Source of the DNA: Nocardia sp. NBC_00508
GTDB lineage: Bacteria; Actinomycetota; Actinomycetes; Mycobacteriales; Mycobacteriaceae
Direction: 5' to 3'
Assembly (NCBI RefSeq): GCF_036346875.1
Contig: NZ_CP107852.1
Location: forward strand, 4,960,001 to 5,024,000
DNA length: 64,000 bases
Numbering within the stretch: position 1 is the stretch's first letter; each line of letters begins with the position of its first letter. The notes below the pieces were generated by a model. It had not been told where the DNA came from. It made no database searches and saw only the letters and a program-made list of their open reading frames with translations. Positions 43,388-51,853 of the stretch are shown here, piece by piece. The position numbers and the translations under genes were made by a program.

Positions 43388-44857
43388 ATGGCTGATGTGG
43401 TGGTTGTCGGTTCCGGGCCGAACGGGCTCACCGCCGCGGTGATCCTGGCCAGGGCGGGGCTGGCCGTAGAGGTCTACGAGGCCGAGGCGACGCCGGGGGG
43501 TGGATCGCGGACGGCCGAGCTGACGCTGCCCGGCTATCGGCACGACGTGTGCGCGGGCGCGCATCCGATGGCATTGGCGTCACCGGTGTTCCGCGCGTTC
43601 GATCTGACCGCGCACGGTGTCGAGTTGCTCGCCCCGGAGGTGTCCTACGCGCATCCGCTCGACGGCGGCGTGGCCGGGCTGGCTTGGCGGGATCTGGAGC
43701 GGACAGTCGATGGGCTCGGTCGCGACGGCGCGGCCTGGCGCAGGTTGTTCGCGCCGCTGGTGCGGCATTGGCCGGACGTGGTCGATGTCGGGATGTCGGA
43801 TCTGCGCCGCGTGCCATCCGGGCTCGCCACCGCGATCCGCTTCGGCCTGCGTACGTTCGAGCAGGGATCGCCGCTGTGGGACGTCAGGTTTCGCGAACAG
43901 GTCGCGCCCGCCCTGCTGACCGGCGTCGCCACCCACGCCATCATCCCGCCGCGCGCGATCACGGCCGCCGGCGCCGGGCTGATGCTGGGCACCCTGGCCC
44001 ATGCCGGGGGCTGGGTCCTTCCGCGCGGCGGCAGCCAAGCGATTCCCGACGCGCTGATCGCCGAACTCGAACGGCTCGGCGGCCGGGTGCACACCGGGCA
44101 CCGGGTCGACTCGCTGGACGAGTTCGCCGACACCCGCGCGATCCTGCTCGACCTCGCCCCCGCCGAACTGCTGCGCATCGCGCAGCACCGATTGCCCGCG
44201 CGCTATGCCGGGCGGCTGCGGCGTTTCCGCTACGGCGGCGCGGCCTGCAAGGTCGACTTCGCGCTTTCCGGTCCGGTGCCGTGGCAGGCCGAGGGCTGTG
44301 CGCTGGCCGGAACGGTGCACGTGATCGGCACCCGCGCCGAGGCCATGGCGGCCGAGCACGCCGTCGCCATGGGCCGACACGCCGAAAGGCCCTACCTGCT
44401 GTCCATCCAGCCCGGCGTGGTCGACTCGACGCGCGCGCCCGCGGGCGGCCACACCTTCTACACCTACGCCCACGTGCCGAACGGCTCCACCCGCGACGTC
44501 AGCGAGGACGTGATCGCTCAGGTCGAGCGCTTCGCACCGGGGTTCCGCGATCTGATCGTGGCCAAGAACGTCCGCACCGCGGCCGAAATGCCCGCGCACA
44601 ATGCCAACTACATCGGCGGCGACATCTCGGCGGGAGCGATGACCCTGCGCCAGTTCGCGTTCCGCCCGGCTCCGCGCTGGAATCCCTACGCCACACCCAT
44701 TCCCGGCGTCTATCTGTGCTCGTCCGCCACCCCGCCGGGCCCCGGCGTGCACGGCATGAACGGTCTACACGCCGCACGCCACGCCCTGCGCGACCGTTTC
44801 GCCATCCGCACCGACCCTCTCGCCCTTCTGCGCACCCCCACCGCCGAGCTCCGCTGA
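43388..44857 (+). CDS. FAD-dependent oxidoreductase, phytoene-desaturase-like
   Basis: A 489-residue flavoprotein. The N-terminal FAD motif is VVVVGSGPNGLTAAVILARAG with GGGSRTAEL after it; the C-terminal part has YLCSSATPPGPGVHGMNGLHAAR, the FAD-capping segment of phytoene desaturase-like enzymes. The acceptor may be a carotenoid or other lipid; no carotenoid genes are near. ATG 43388 lacks a clear Shine-Dalgarno. The convergent CDF gene is 27 bases downstream. Confidence 0.88.
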   Translation: MADVVVVGSGPNGLTAAVILARAGLAVEVYEAEATPGGGSRTAELTLPGYRHDVCAGAHPMALASPVFRAFDLTAHGVELLAPEVSYAHPLDGGVAGLAWRDLERTVDGLGRDGAAWRRLFAPLVRHWPDVVDVGMSDLRRVPSGLATAIRFGLRTFEQGSPLWDVRFREQVAPALLTGVATHAIIPPRAITAAGAGLMLGTLAHAGGWVLPRGGSQAIPDALIAELERLGGRVHTGHRVDSLDEFADTRAILLDLAPAELLRIAQHRLPARYAGRLRRFRYGGAACKVDFALSGPVPWQAEGCALAGTVHVIGTRAEAMAAEHAVAMGRHAERPYLLSIQPGVVDSTRAPAGGHTFYTYAHVPNGSTRDVSEDVIAQVERFAPGFRDLIVAKNVRTAAEMPAHNANYIGGDISAGAMTLRQFAFRPAPRWNPYATPIPGVYLCSSATPPGPGVHGMNGLHAARHALRDRFAIRTDPLALLRTPTAELR

Positions 44858-44884
44858 GAACGCGCAGACCACGACGGCGGAGAC

Positions 44885-45811
44885 CTACCCCTGGACGGCT
44901 TCGGTGCGGTAGAGGTCGGGTTCGAGGTAGATGACGCGAGCGGCGGGGACCGCCGCGCGGACGCGCGACTCGGCGTCATCGATCGCAGTCGCGATGGCGG
45001 CGACGTCCAGGCCGGGAACCACACCGACCTTCGCTGCCACGAGCAGCTCCTCCGGACCGAGGTACTGGGTCTTGAGGTGGATCACCCGATCGATACGGGT
45101 GTCGTCGACCAGGTTCGCGTGGATCAACCGGTTCTCATCGGGTGTGGCGCCCTCACCGATCAGCAGGCTCTGCATCTCCACGATCAGGACGATGGCGATG
45201 ACACCGAGCAGCGCGCCGATGGCCAGGGTACCGAGGCCGTCCCAGACCGGGTCGCCGGTGAGCATGGTCAGGCCGACGCCCGCGAGCGCGAGAAGCAGGC
45301 CGATCAGCGCGCCGGTGTCCTCCAGCAGCACCACCGGAAGCTCGGGGCTGCGCGAATTGCGGATGAACCGCCACCAGCTCGCGTCGCCCTTGAGCGGCTT
45401 GGACTCCCGGACCGCCGTCGTGAAGCTGTAGATCTCCAGCCCGATCGCGATCAGCAGGATCACGATCGCCACGATCGGTGAACTGAGCTCCTCTGGATGC
45501 TGGATCTTGTGGATGCCTTCGTAGCTGGCATATCCGGAGCCGAGGGTGAACAGCACCAGCGCCACGATGAACGAATAGAAGTAGCGGTTGCGCGCGTACC
45601 CGAACGGGTGCAGCTCGGTTGCTTCCTTCGCGGCGCGACGCTGCCCGAGCAGCAGCAATCCCTGATTACCGGTATCGGCCACAGAGTGCACGGCCTCGGC
45701 GAGCATGGATCCCGAGCCGGTGATCGCCGCACCGACGAACTTCGCCGCGGCGATTCCCGCATTCGCGGTCAACGCCGCGATGATCGCCTTCTTGCCACCG
45801 CCAGCCGACAT
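44885..45811 (-). CDS. Cation diffusion facilitator transporter
   Basis: A 308-residue CDF protein with six TM helices. The first metal motif is AVHSVADTGNQ (H-x3-D), followed by HPFGYARNRYFYSF; the second site is E-D-T-G in VLLEDTGALIG. CDF carriers export zinc or other divalent ions using protons. The C-terminal cytoplasmic ferredoxin-like domain (VIHLKTQYLGPEELLVAAKV) is present. ATG 45811 is clear. It stands alone upstream of manA. This branch is close to the SLC30A9-like group. Confidence 0.9.
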   Translation of the reverse strand: MSAGGGKKAIIAALTANAGIAAAKFVGAAITGSGSMLAEAVHSVADTGNQGLLLLGQRRAAKEATELHPFGYARNRYFYSFIVALVLFTLGSGYASYEGIHKIQHPEELSSPIVAIVILLIAIGLEIYSFTTAVRESKPLKGDASWWRFIRNSRSPELPVVLLEDTGALIGLLLALAGVGLTMLTGDPVWDGLGTLAIGALLGVIAIVLIVEMQSLLIGEGATPDENRLIHANLVDDTRIDRVIHLKTQYLGPEELLVAAKVGVVPGLDVAAIATAIDDAESRVRAAVPAARVIYLEPDLYRTEAVQG

Positions 45812-45928
45812 GGCAGCATGTCCTCTCTGTCATCGAGCTATCCGCGAACAGCCTAACGGGCGCAGTCGGACGTAGTTCGGCGTCAGCCCGCACAGCCGGA
45901 GCGGAGGCGGACGGCCATCCCGGACAGG

Positions 45929-47149
45929 TCAGGCGGTCGCCCCGACACACGCACAGAACAGCTGCACGTTGCCGCCCACCGCCTGGGCTCGAATGTCGGT
46001 GTCCGCGGCGGAAATCCAGGCCGCGCCGCCGCGGGTGAGCTCCAACGCGGAGTCGTCCTGGAACAGCCGCACTGTTCCCGCGGTGCACAGCACGATCCCC
46101 GGCCCCGCCGCGGTCAGCGGCACCCGCGCCGAGCCCGCGACGAGGTCGAAGCGCCGCAGCGCGAATTCCGGCGCGGGCGTGCGATAGCGCACCGACCCGC
46201 CGCTCGCCGGTTCCGGCAGCACGACGGGCAGGCTGATCGGCTCGAAGTCCAGCACCCGCAACAGCTCCGGCACGTCGACGTGCTTCGGGGTGAGGCCGCC
46301 GCGCAGCACGTTGTCGGAGTTGGCCATGATCTCCACCCCCAGCCCGCGCAGGTAGGCGTGCAGATTCCCGGCCGCGAGGAACAATCCCTGACCCGGCTCC
46401 AGGGTGACCCGGTTCAGCAGCAGCGCCGCGAGGACACCCGCGTCGCCGGGATAGGCCTCGGCGAGTTCGAGCGTGGTGCGGGCCTCGGCGGTGAACTCGC
46501 GCGCGCCCTTGCCGGACAGATACCGCACGCAGCCGTCCAGCACCGCGGGCAACAGCGTGGCCAGCACGTGCTGCGGCAGCGTGATCCAGGTGGTGAACAA
46601 GGTGCGCAGACCCGCCGAATCCGGTTGGGCGGCAAGTAGCTCGGCGTAGGAGCTGAGCGCGTCCACCGCCAGCGCGCGAAGCACCGCCACCGTGCGGTGC
46701 GGGTCGCGGAAACCCGCCAGCGCCTCGAACCGATCCAGCGCGACGACCAACTCGGGTTTGTGGTTCTCGTCGCGGTAGTTGCGCAGCGGCGAGTCGAATG
46801 GCACCTTGGACCGATTCTCCCGGTCGAAACCGGCCTTGGCCTGCGCCATGCTCGGATGGGCCTGGAGCGACAGCGGCTCCTCCGCGGCGAGGACCTTGAG
46901 CAGGAAGGGCAGCTTGCCGCCGAATTCCACTGCGGCGGCGCCCAATTCCCGATCCGGATCGGCGGCGACCAGCTCCAGCAGCGAGGTGCTGCGGTCGCCG
47001 AGCCTCACGTACGCGGGGTCGGCAGGGTGGGCGCCGAACCACAGTTCCGCCTCCGGATGGGCGGAGGGAACCGGCCTGCCGCACAGCTGAGCGAGCGCGG
47101 TGCGCGATCCCCAGGCATACGAACGGAGCGCACCAACGAGTTCGTGCAC
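45929..47149 (-). CDS. manA: Mannose-6-phosphate isomerase
   Basis: A 406-residue cupin-fold enzyme that converts fructose-6-phosphate and mannose-6-phosphate, the entry to GDP-mannose. Zinc ligands are visible in SLQAHPS, DENHKPE and the GNLHAYLRG strand; GLTPKHVDVPELL follows. GTG 47149 is used: it overlaps the stop of the upstream SIS gene by one base. Gene order SIS-manA and pmmA nearby matches mycobacteria. Confidence 0.95.
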   Translation of the reverse strand: MHELVGALRSYAWGSRTALAQLCGRPVPSAHPEAELWFGAHPADPAYVRLGDRSTSLLELVAADPDRELGAAAVEFGGKLPFLLKVLAAEEPLSLQAHPSMAQAKAGFDRENRSKVPFDSPLRNYRDENHKPELVVALDRFEALAGFRDPHRTVAVLRALAVDALSSYAELLAAQPDSAGLRTLFTTWITLPQHVLATLLPAVLDGCVRYLSGKGAREFTAEARTTLELAEAYPGDAGVLAALLLNRVTLEPGQGLFLAAGNLHAYLRGLGVEIMANSDNVLRGGLTPKHVDVPELLRVLDFEPISLPVVLPEPASGGSVRYRTPAPEFALRRFDLVAGSARVPLTAAGPGIVLCTAGTVRLFQDDSALELTRGGAAWISAADTDIRAQAVGGNVQLFCACVGATA

Positions 47150-48351
47150 TAGTAGCTTCCCCCGAACTGCCCCTGGCTCTCGGCCGCGGCGTCGCGGAAG
47201 CCGATCAGCCGCAGGTAGGCGGCGGCCATCTCCAGTCGCAGCGCGAGCACCGCGAGCTGTTCGAGTTCGGTGCCTCGCCCGGGCGCGGACTCCTCGGCGC
47301 GGGTCGGTCCTGGCACGGTGGGGTCGGTCATCCCGGTGTGCAGCAGGTCGACGTCGGCGTTCACCAGATCGGCGTCCACCAGATTCGATCCGTCGCCGTC
47401 GAACACCGCGATGCGGCGGCGCGCGGCGGCGCGATCGTGATCGGCGCTGAGCACGAACACCCGGATGCGCTGCACCGGAGCGGGTCCGTCGAGTTCCTCG
47501 TCGTGGAACAGCGGATCGAAATCGGGGGCGGATTCGCCTGCGGCCTCGGTCATCTGGGCCTTCGCCGCCACGGCCTCGGCCAAGTCCACGGCGGTGGCCA
47601 CCTTGCCCGCGGACTGCAGCAGCACCTCGGCGCCGTGTTCGGCCAGTTCGGCGGCGGCCGGTGAGTCGCCCGCGAGCACGACGCCACGCTGCTGCATGCG
47701 CGCGGCCAACGTCTTGGCGGGGTTGCGGAAGACCTCGTTGTGCGGACCGTCGCGCAGCGCTTCCGCGTCCAGCACGTCGGCCAGCTCGGTCAGTTCGGGG
47801 ACGGCGACCCCGCTGCGCACCGGGTCGACCGCGCGCAGCACCGCGATTCCGGCGGCCAGGAAGCGCAGCAGGCGGTTGTGCCCGAGCACCTGCACCCTCG
47901 GCTCCAGCACGGCGGCGCGGCCGGACGCGGCGGCCCGTAGCGGCCCTTCGTGCGGTGCCGCGACGACCACCTCGGCGCCGCGACGCAACGCCCGGTCGAC
48001 GGCGTCGATCAGCCGCGGGTCGCCCGCGTCGTCGCCGGCGACCAGCACGACATCCAGGGGCCCGACCCACGGCGGGAGGGCGGCGGCGGGCACGACGGGG
48101 AGGCCGGCGCGGTCGCCGAGCGCGGCGACGAGCAGTCCCGCCGCACGCGCGGCGCGCCCGGCACCGGAGACCAGTACCACGCTGCGTGGTCGCAGATCGG
48201 CCAGGCGGGCAAGCGCGTCCTCACCGACGGCCGCCGCGGTGGCGCGCACCTGGGCGCCGCCGGAAGCGGCCGAGCGCAGGGCGCCGCCGGCATCGGCTGC
48301 TTCGAGTGAAGCGGCATCGTCGAGGTCGAGCACCGGTGTTCCAGCGATCAT
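47149..48351 (-). CDS. TobH/SIS-domain protein
   Basis: A 400-residue protein similar to those before manA in mycobacteria. A central SIS-like domain is visible (SVVLVSGAGRAARAAGLLVAAL, VVLVAGDDAGDP, EVVVAAPHEGPL). SIS domains bind phosphosugars. The enzymatic role is unknown, though the partner is clearly the manA/pmmA pathway. ATG 48351 has GGGAGGTG nine bases upstream; GTG 48363 is in frame but too close to it. Its TAG stop touches the manA GTG. Confidence 0.8.
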   Translation of the reverse strand: MIAGTPVLDLDDAASLEAADAGGALRSAASGGAQVRATAAAVGEDALARLADLRPRSVVLVSGAGRAARAAGLLVAALGDRAGLPVVPAAALPPWVGPLDVVLVAGDDAGDPRLIDAVDRALRRGAEVVVAAPHEGPLRAAASGRAAVLEPRVQVLGHNRLLRFLAAGIAVLRAVDPVRSGVAVPELTELADVLDAEALRDGPHNEVFRNPAKTLAARMQQRGVVLAGDSPAAAELAEHGAEVLLQSAGKVATAVDLAEAVAAKAQMTEAAGESAPDFDPLFHDEELDGPAPVQRIRVFVLSADHDRAAARRRIAVFDGDGSNLVDADLVNADVDLLHTGMTDPTVPGPTRAEESAPGRGTELEQLAVLALRLEMAAAYLRLIGFRDAAAESQGQFGGSY

Positions 48352-48469
48352 CGGGCGTCCCACCTCCCCTCATCGCGCTGTATCGTTTCCGCCCCCGCGC
48401 CCACCCGGTCGGGGTGCCATACCGAGACCGAGTCGGGCGAATCCAAGGCCTGTGATTCCACTATTCCAG

Positions 48470-49846
48470 TCAGAAGCGCACGATGCTCAGGATCTCGGTT
48501 ACGAGTGCGTCTACTTCCTCCGCCGATCGGGCCTCGACGTTCAGCCGGAGCAACGGCTCGGTATTCGACGCGCGCAAGTTGAACCAGGCGTTGTCGGCCA
48601 GCTGCACGGTCACCCCGTCCAGCCGGTCCACCGAGTGCGCCCGATCCGCGAAAGCATCCACCACGGCCATCGTCCGCGCCGCAGTGTCGGACACCGTGGA
48701 GTTGATCTCGCCGGAAGCCGCGTACGTCGCGTACGACGACATCAGTTCCGACACCGGCCGGTCCTTCTCGCCGAGCGCGGCCAGCACGTGCAGGGCCGCG
48801 AGCATGCCGGAGTCGGCGCCCCAGAAGTCGCGGAAGTAGTAGTGCGCGGAGTGCTCGCCGCCGAACACGGCTCCGGTGGCGGCCATTTCCTGCTTGATGA
48901 ACGAGTGGCCGACCCGGGTGCGCACCGGCGTTCCGCCCAGCTCGTGCACCAGCTCCGGCACCGCACGCGACGTGATCAGGTTGTGGATGATCACCGCGCC
49001 CGGCTCCTTGGCCAGCTCGCGCTCGGCAACCAGGGCGGTGATCGCCGACGGCGACACCGGCTCGCCGTTCTCGTCGACCACGAAGCAGCGGTCGGCGTCG
49101 CCGTCGAAGGCAAGGCCGATGTCCGCGCCCGAGCTGCGGACCAGCTTCTGCAGGTCCACCAGGTTCGCCGGGTCGAGCGGGTTGGCCTCGTGGTTCGGGA
49201 AGCTGCCGTCCAGCTCGAAGTACAGCGGGACGATGGTCGCCTGCGGCAGCGCGCCCAGCACGGCGGGCACGGTGTGGCCGCCCATGCCGTTGCCCGCGTC
49301 CACGGCGACGGTGAGCGGGCGGATGCCGCCGAGATCGACCAGGCCGCGCAGGTAGGCCGCGTAGTCGGCGAGCAGATCGACTTCGGTCGCGGTGCCGCGA
49401 TGGCCCGGGCGGTCGGGCACGCCTTCGATCAGCTCGTTCTTGATCGTGGCCAGGCCGGTGTCCTGCCCCACCGGGAGAGCCTTGGCGCGGCACAGCTTGA
49501 TGCCGTTGTAGCGAGCCGGGTTGTGGCTGGCGGTGAACATGGCGCCAGGGCAGTCCAGGTGGCCGGAGGCGAAGTACAGCTGGTCGGTCGAGGCCAGGCC
49601 GATGTGCACCACGTCAAGGCCCTGGCCGAGCGCGCCGTCGGCGAAGGCGGCCGAGAGCTCGGGGGAGGAGTCCCGCATGTCGTGTCCGATGACGATCCGG
49701 CTCGCGCCCTCCGCGCGCATCAACCTGGCGAACGACGCGCCGACGTCCCTGACGAATTCCGTGTCGATCTGATCACCGACCACACCGCGAACGTCGTAAG
49801 CCTTGATCACCGCGTTCACGAATTCGGCAGAGCGGGCGACTGTCAT
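48470..49846 (-). CDS. pmmA: Phosphomannomutase/phosphoglucomutase
   Basis: A 458-residue alpha-D-phosphohexomutase. The catalytic serine is S107 in FTASHNP; the metal loop is D248-G-D-A-D-R; the sugar loop GEHSAHYYF and the phosphate loop RASNTEPLLRL are intact. It interconverts mannose-6-phosphate and mannose-1-phosphate for GDP-mannose. This gene corresponds to Rv3257c, sometimes also called manB. ATG 49846 is 7 bases downstream of TATGGT, suggesting a leaderless transcript. Confidence 0.95.
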   Translation of the reverse strand: MTVARSAEFVNAVIKAYDVRGVVGDQIDTEFVRDVGASFARLMRAEGASRIVIGHDMRDSSPELSAAFADGALGQGLDVVHIGLASTDQLYFASGHLDCPGAMFTASHNPARYNGIKLCRAKALPVGQDTGLATIKNELIEGVPDRPGHRGTATEVDLLADYAAYLRGLVDLGGIRPLTVAVDAGNGMGGHTVPAVLGALPQATIVPLYFELDGSFPNHEANPLDPANLVDLQKLVRSSGADIGLAFDGDADRCFVVDENGEPVSPSAITALVAERELAKEPGAVIIHNLITSRAVPELVHELGGTPVRTRVGHSFIKQEMAATGAVFGGEHSAHYYFRDFWGADSGMLAALHVLAALGEKDRPVSELMSSYATYAASGEINSTVSDTAARTMAVVDAFADRAHSVDRLDGVTVQLADNAWFNLRASNTEPLLRLNVEARSAEEVDALVTEILSIVRF

Positions 49847-49853
49847 GCCCAAC

Positions 49854-49859
49854 ACCATA
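49854..49859 (-). promoter_or_regulatory. -10 box of probable leaderless pmmA transcript
   Basis: TATGGT followed by 7 bases and ATG 49846. No Shine-Dalgarno lies between. Confidence 0.5.
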
Positions 49860-49898
49860 GTGGTTGCGCGTGGCCGCTCCGACACCCTCCTAGCCGGA

Positions 49899-50288
49899 TC
49901 AGGACGGTGGGTCGGGGAGCACGCGGAGATGGCCGCGGCGGCCGGTGCGTGTGGTGCGCGCCGGCGGGGGTGTGTAGTCGTGATAGCCGCGCTGCTCGCG
50001 TTCGGGCGGGCGGCGGCGCAGTCCGGCCTCGCGCACCGCCTCGGCGAGGGCGGTCAGATCGTCGTCGTCCGGTGTGCTGGAGGAGAATCCGCCTTCGTGG
50101 CGGACCATTTCCCAGCCCTTCGGCGCGGTGATTCGGGAGCCGTGCGTTTCGCAGAGATCCCAGGAGTGCGGTTCGGCGACCGTCGCGAGCGGCCCGACTA
50201 CTGCCGTCGAATCCGAGTACACATAGGTGAGCGTCGCGACGGCCGGATTCTTGCAACCTGGACGGCAGCAACGACGCATGGGAATCAC
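49899..50288 (-). CDS. DUF3499 protein (Rv3258c type)
   Basis: A 129-residue protein from GTG 50288; the core begins MRRCCRPGCKNPAVATLTYVY. It has paired cysteines at the start (CCRPGC) and a later CETHG, a likely zinc site, with a charged tail. The gene sits between pmmA and the zincin-like gene as in mycobacteria. Function unknown. TACTCT lies 7 bases before GTG 50288, so a leaderless start there is likely; ATG 50279 is an alternative. Confidence 0.85.
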   Translation of the reverse strand: MIPMRRCCRPGCKNPAVATLTYVYSDSTAVVGPLATVAEPHSWDLCETHGSRITAPKGWEMVRHEGGFSSSTPDDDDLTALAEAVREAGLRRRPPEREQRGYHDYTPPPARTTRTGRRGHLRVLPDPPS

Positions 50289-50295
50289 GCCGATG

Positions 50296-50301
50296 AGAGT
50301 A
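50296..50301 (-). promoter_or_regulatory. -10 box of probable leaderless DUF3499 transcript
   Basis: TACTCT, then 7 bases, then GTG 50288. Confidence 0.45.
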
Positions 50302-50528
50302 ACCCCCCTCGCGCATCGATGGGGACAGACACGCTCGAGGAATCTCGGTCTGCTGTAAGCAGAACGAGGGCAGCATGGCATTCCGCGGGCCGGATGGCGC
50401 GGTCGGCGGTATGTCACGGAGCAGGAGATCTCGGGGTACCCCGCCGGAAGCGGGCGTACACCCGCGGTCGCCCGGCGCTCGGCCCCGCAACAGCATTCGG
50501 GCGCGGTCGGCGCGCGGATGGGTGCGAA

Positions 50529-51008
50529 TTACTCGGCTTCCGGATCGATCACGTCCGGATCGACGCCGAGGTAGGTCGCGACTTGCTGGACCAGCACTTC
50601 ACGCAGCAGATCCACCAGGTCGTCGGGGTCGCTGGCGCGCAGCTCGAGCGGCTTGCGGAACAGCACCACCCGCGCACGGGTCGCCGCGCCGTGCCGGTCG
50701 ACGCCGGCCGGGATGAGCCGCGAGAGCGGAACCGGGCCGTCGGCCACCACCTCGTCCGGCCAGGTGACCGAATCCGGGTGCAGCGGACGGATTTTCGGAA
50801 CGTCGTCGACGGCGATGTCCAGTTTGGTGAGCCGGTCGTGCCAGCGGGTGTCCAACGGGGCGAACGCCTCCAGCACCAGCCGGTCGAACTTCTGGCCGCG
50901 GGTCCGCCAGGCGGGCACCGTGGGTGGCAGCATCGGCCCGCGCACCCCGCGGCCGCGGCGGGTCACCGACCGGGCGGTCGGCGGTCGACGCTTACGGGAA
51001 CGTGCCAT
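50529..51008 (-). CDS. Metallopeptidase-family protein with degenerate active site (Rv3259-like)
   Basis: A 159-residue protein of the small zincin-like family (PF06262). The conserved core reads FDRLVLEAFAPL, PLSRLIPAGVD and RVVLFRKPLELR. Where the family has HExxHxxG this protein reads QQVATYLG, so the zinc ligands and catalytic Glu are gone. It should be an inactive relative, perhaps a binding protein. TAGATT lies 7 bases before ATG 51008, suggesting a leaderless message. It lies next to whiB2. Confidence 0.8.
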   Translation of the reverse strand: MARSRKRRPPTARSVTRRGRGVRGPMLPPTVPAWRTRGQKFDRLVLEAFAPLDTRWHDRLTKLDIAVDDVPKIRPLHPDSVTWPDEVVADGPVPLSRLIPAGVDRHGAATRARVVLFRKPLELRASDPDDLVDLLREVLVQQVATYLGVDPDVIDPEAE

Positions 51009-51015
51009 GACACAA

Positions 51016-51021
51016 AATCTA
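51016..51021 (-). promoter_or_regulatory. -10 box of probable leaderless zincin-like transcript
   Basis: TAGATT, then 7 bases, then ATG 51008. Confidence 0.5.
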
Positions 51022-51130
51022 GGCCAGCCGGCTCCGGCCGTCCGCATCGAGGCGGGTGATCTGTCGGTCGTGTCGCGTATGCCCGGAGCCGTCCTGGGGG
51101 GAGTGCGACTCCGGGCGCCGCGTACGTCTG

Positions 51131-51508
51131 TCAGCCGATGCCGCGCTTGAGGCGGCGGCGCTCCCGCTCGGAGAGCCCGCCCCAGATGCCGAAGCGCTCA
51201 TCGTGTGCGAGTGCGTATTCCAGGCACTCGTCGCGTACTTCGCAGCCCATGCAGATCCGTTTGGCCTCACGGGTCGAGCCGCCCTTCTCGGGGAAGAACG
51301 CCTCCGGATCGGTCTGCGCGCACAGGGCACGCTCCTGCCACTGCTCTTCGATGGATTCGAACATCTCGTCGAAGCCGGTCACGACCAGGCTGAGCCGAGG
51401 CGCCGCGACTCCGTCACCCCCCTCTCCGTCCTTCCAGCCGTTGTCTGCGCAGACGCCACGTGCTGCGCCTGCTGTGGAATCGGTCGGCGAGACCATCTCG
51501 TTGGCCAT
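51131..51508 (-). CDS. whiB2: WhiB-family regulator, WhiB2 type
   Basis: A 125-residue iron-sulfur protein. Four cysteines (C63, C86, C89, C95) hold the 4Fe-4S cluster; GIWGG at 107-111 and the basic end RERRRLKRG follow. WhiB2/WhmD acts in septation and division with the main sigma factor. The first 50 residues are an extension compared with the 89-residue M. tuberculosis form. ATG 51508 is well supported by AGGAGG seven bases upstream. Confidence 0.95.
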   Translation of the reverse strand: MANEMVSPTDSTAGAARGVCADNGWKDGEGGDGVAAPRLSLVVTGFDEMFESIEEQWQERALCAQTDPEAFFPEKGGSTREAKRICMGCEVRDECLEYALAHDERFGIWGGLSERERRRLKRGIG

Positions 51509-51628
51509 CGCTCCGCCTCCTCACTGTGTGTTAGCGCAGAATGATTCTTTCCGTCGGACCAACACGCGCACCGACGGCCATACCCCGCGACGTTGTCCCG
51601 CGGACGTCCCCGAGCTTGTCATCCCTGT

Positions 51629-51644
51629 GCGAACATCTGTTCGA
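51629..51644. promoter_or_regulatory. SOS box-like palindrome (LexA site)
   Basis: GCGAAC, ATCT, GTTCGA: one mismatch from the mycobacterial LexA consensus TCGAAC-N4-GTTCGA. It lies 121 bases upstream of whiB2 and 210 bases upstream of fbiA. Confidence 0.55.
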
Positions 51645-51839
51645 AATGCCGCTCGCGCCTTGGGCTCTCGCGCGAACCCGGAATGACATGACTGTGATTA
51701 GACACGCCGGACGCGTCGATGGTCAAGCCGCCGTCGCTATTCCGTTACTATCCGCAGCCGCATTCCGAACTGATCTTGCGCCGTGCAATAGCAAATAAAC
51801 AGCAAATTTGCCGCGAAGGGGAGTTGCCACGCCACCGCA

Positions 51840-51845
51840 TAGGCT
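51840..51845 (+). promoter_or_regulatory. -10 box of probable leaderless fbiA transcript
   Basis: TAGGCT, then 8 bases, then GTG 51854; no ribosome-binding site between. Confidence 0.5.
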
Positions 51846-51853
51846 GTGCGGAT

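Larger units (their letters stand above)
51509..51853. other. whiB2-fbiA divergent regulatory region
   Basis: 345 bases without a gene. It carries an SOS-box-like palindrome at 51629-51644 and an AT-rich stretch (51760-51810) before the fbiA -10. Long upstream regions are usual for whiB2. Confidence 0.6.
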
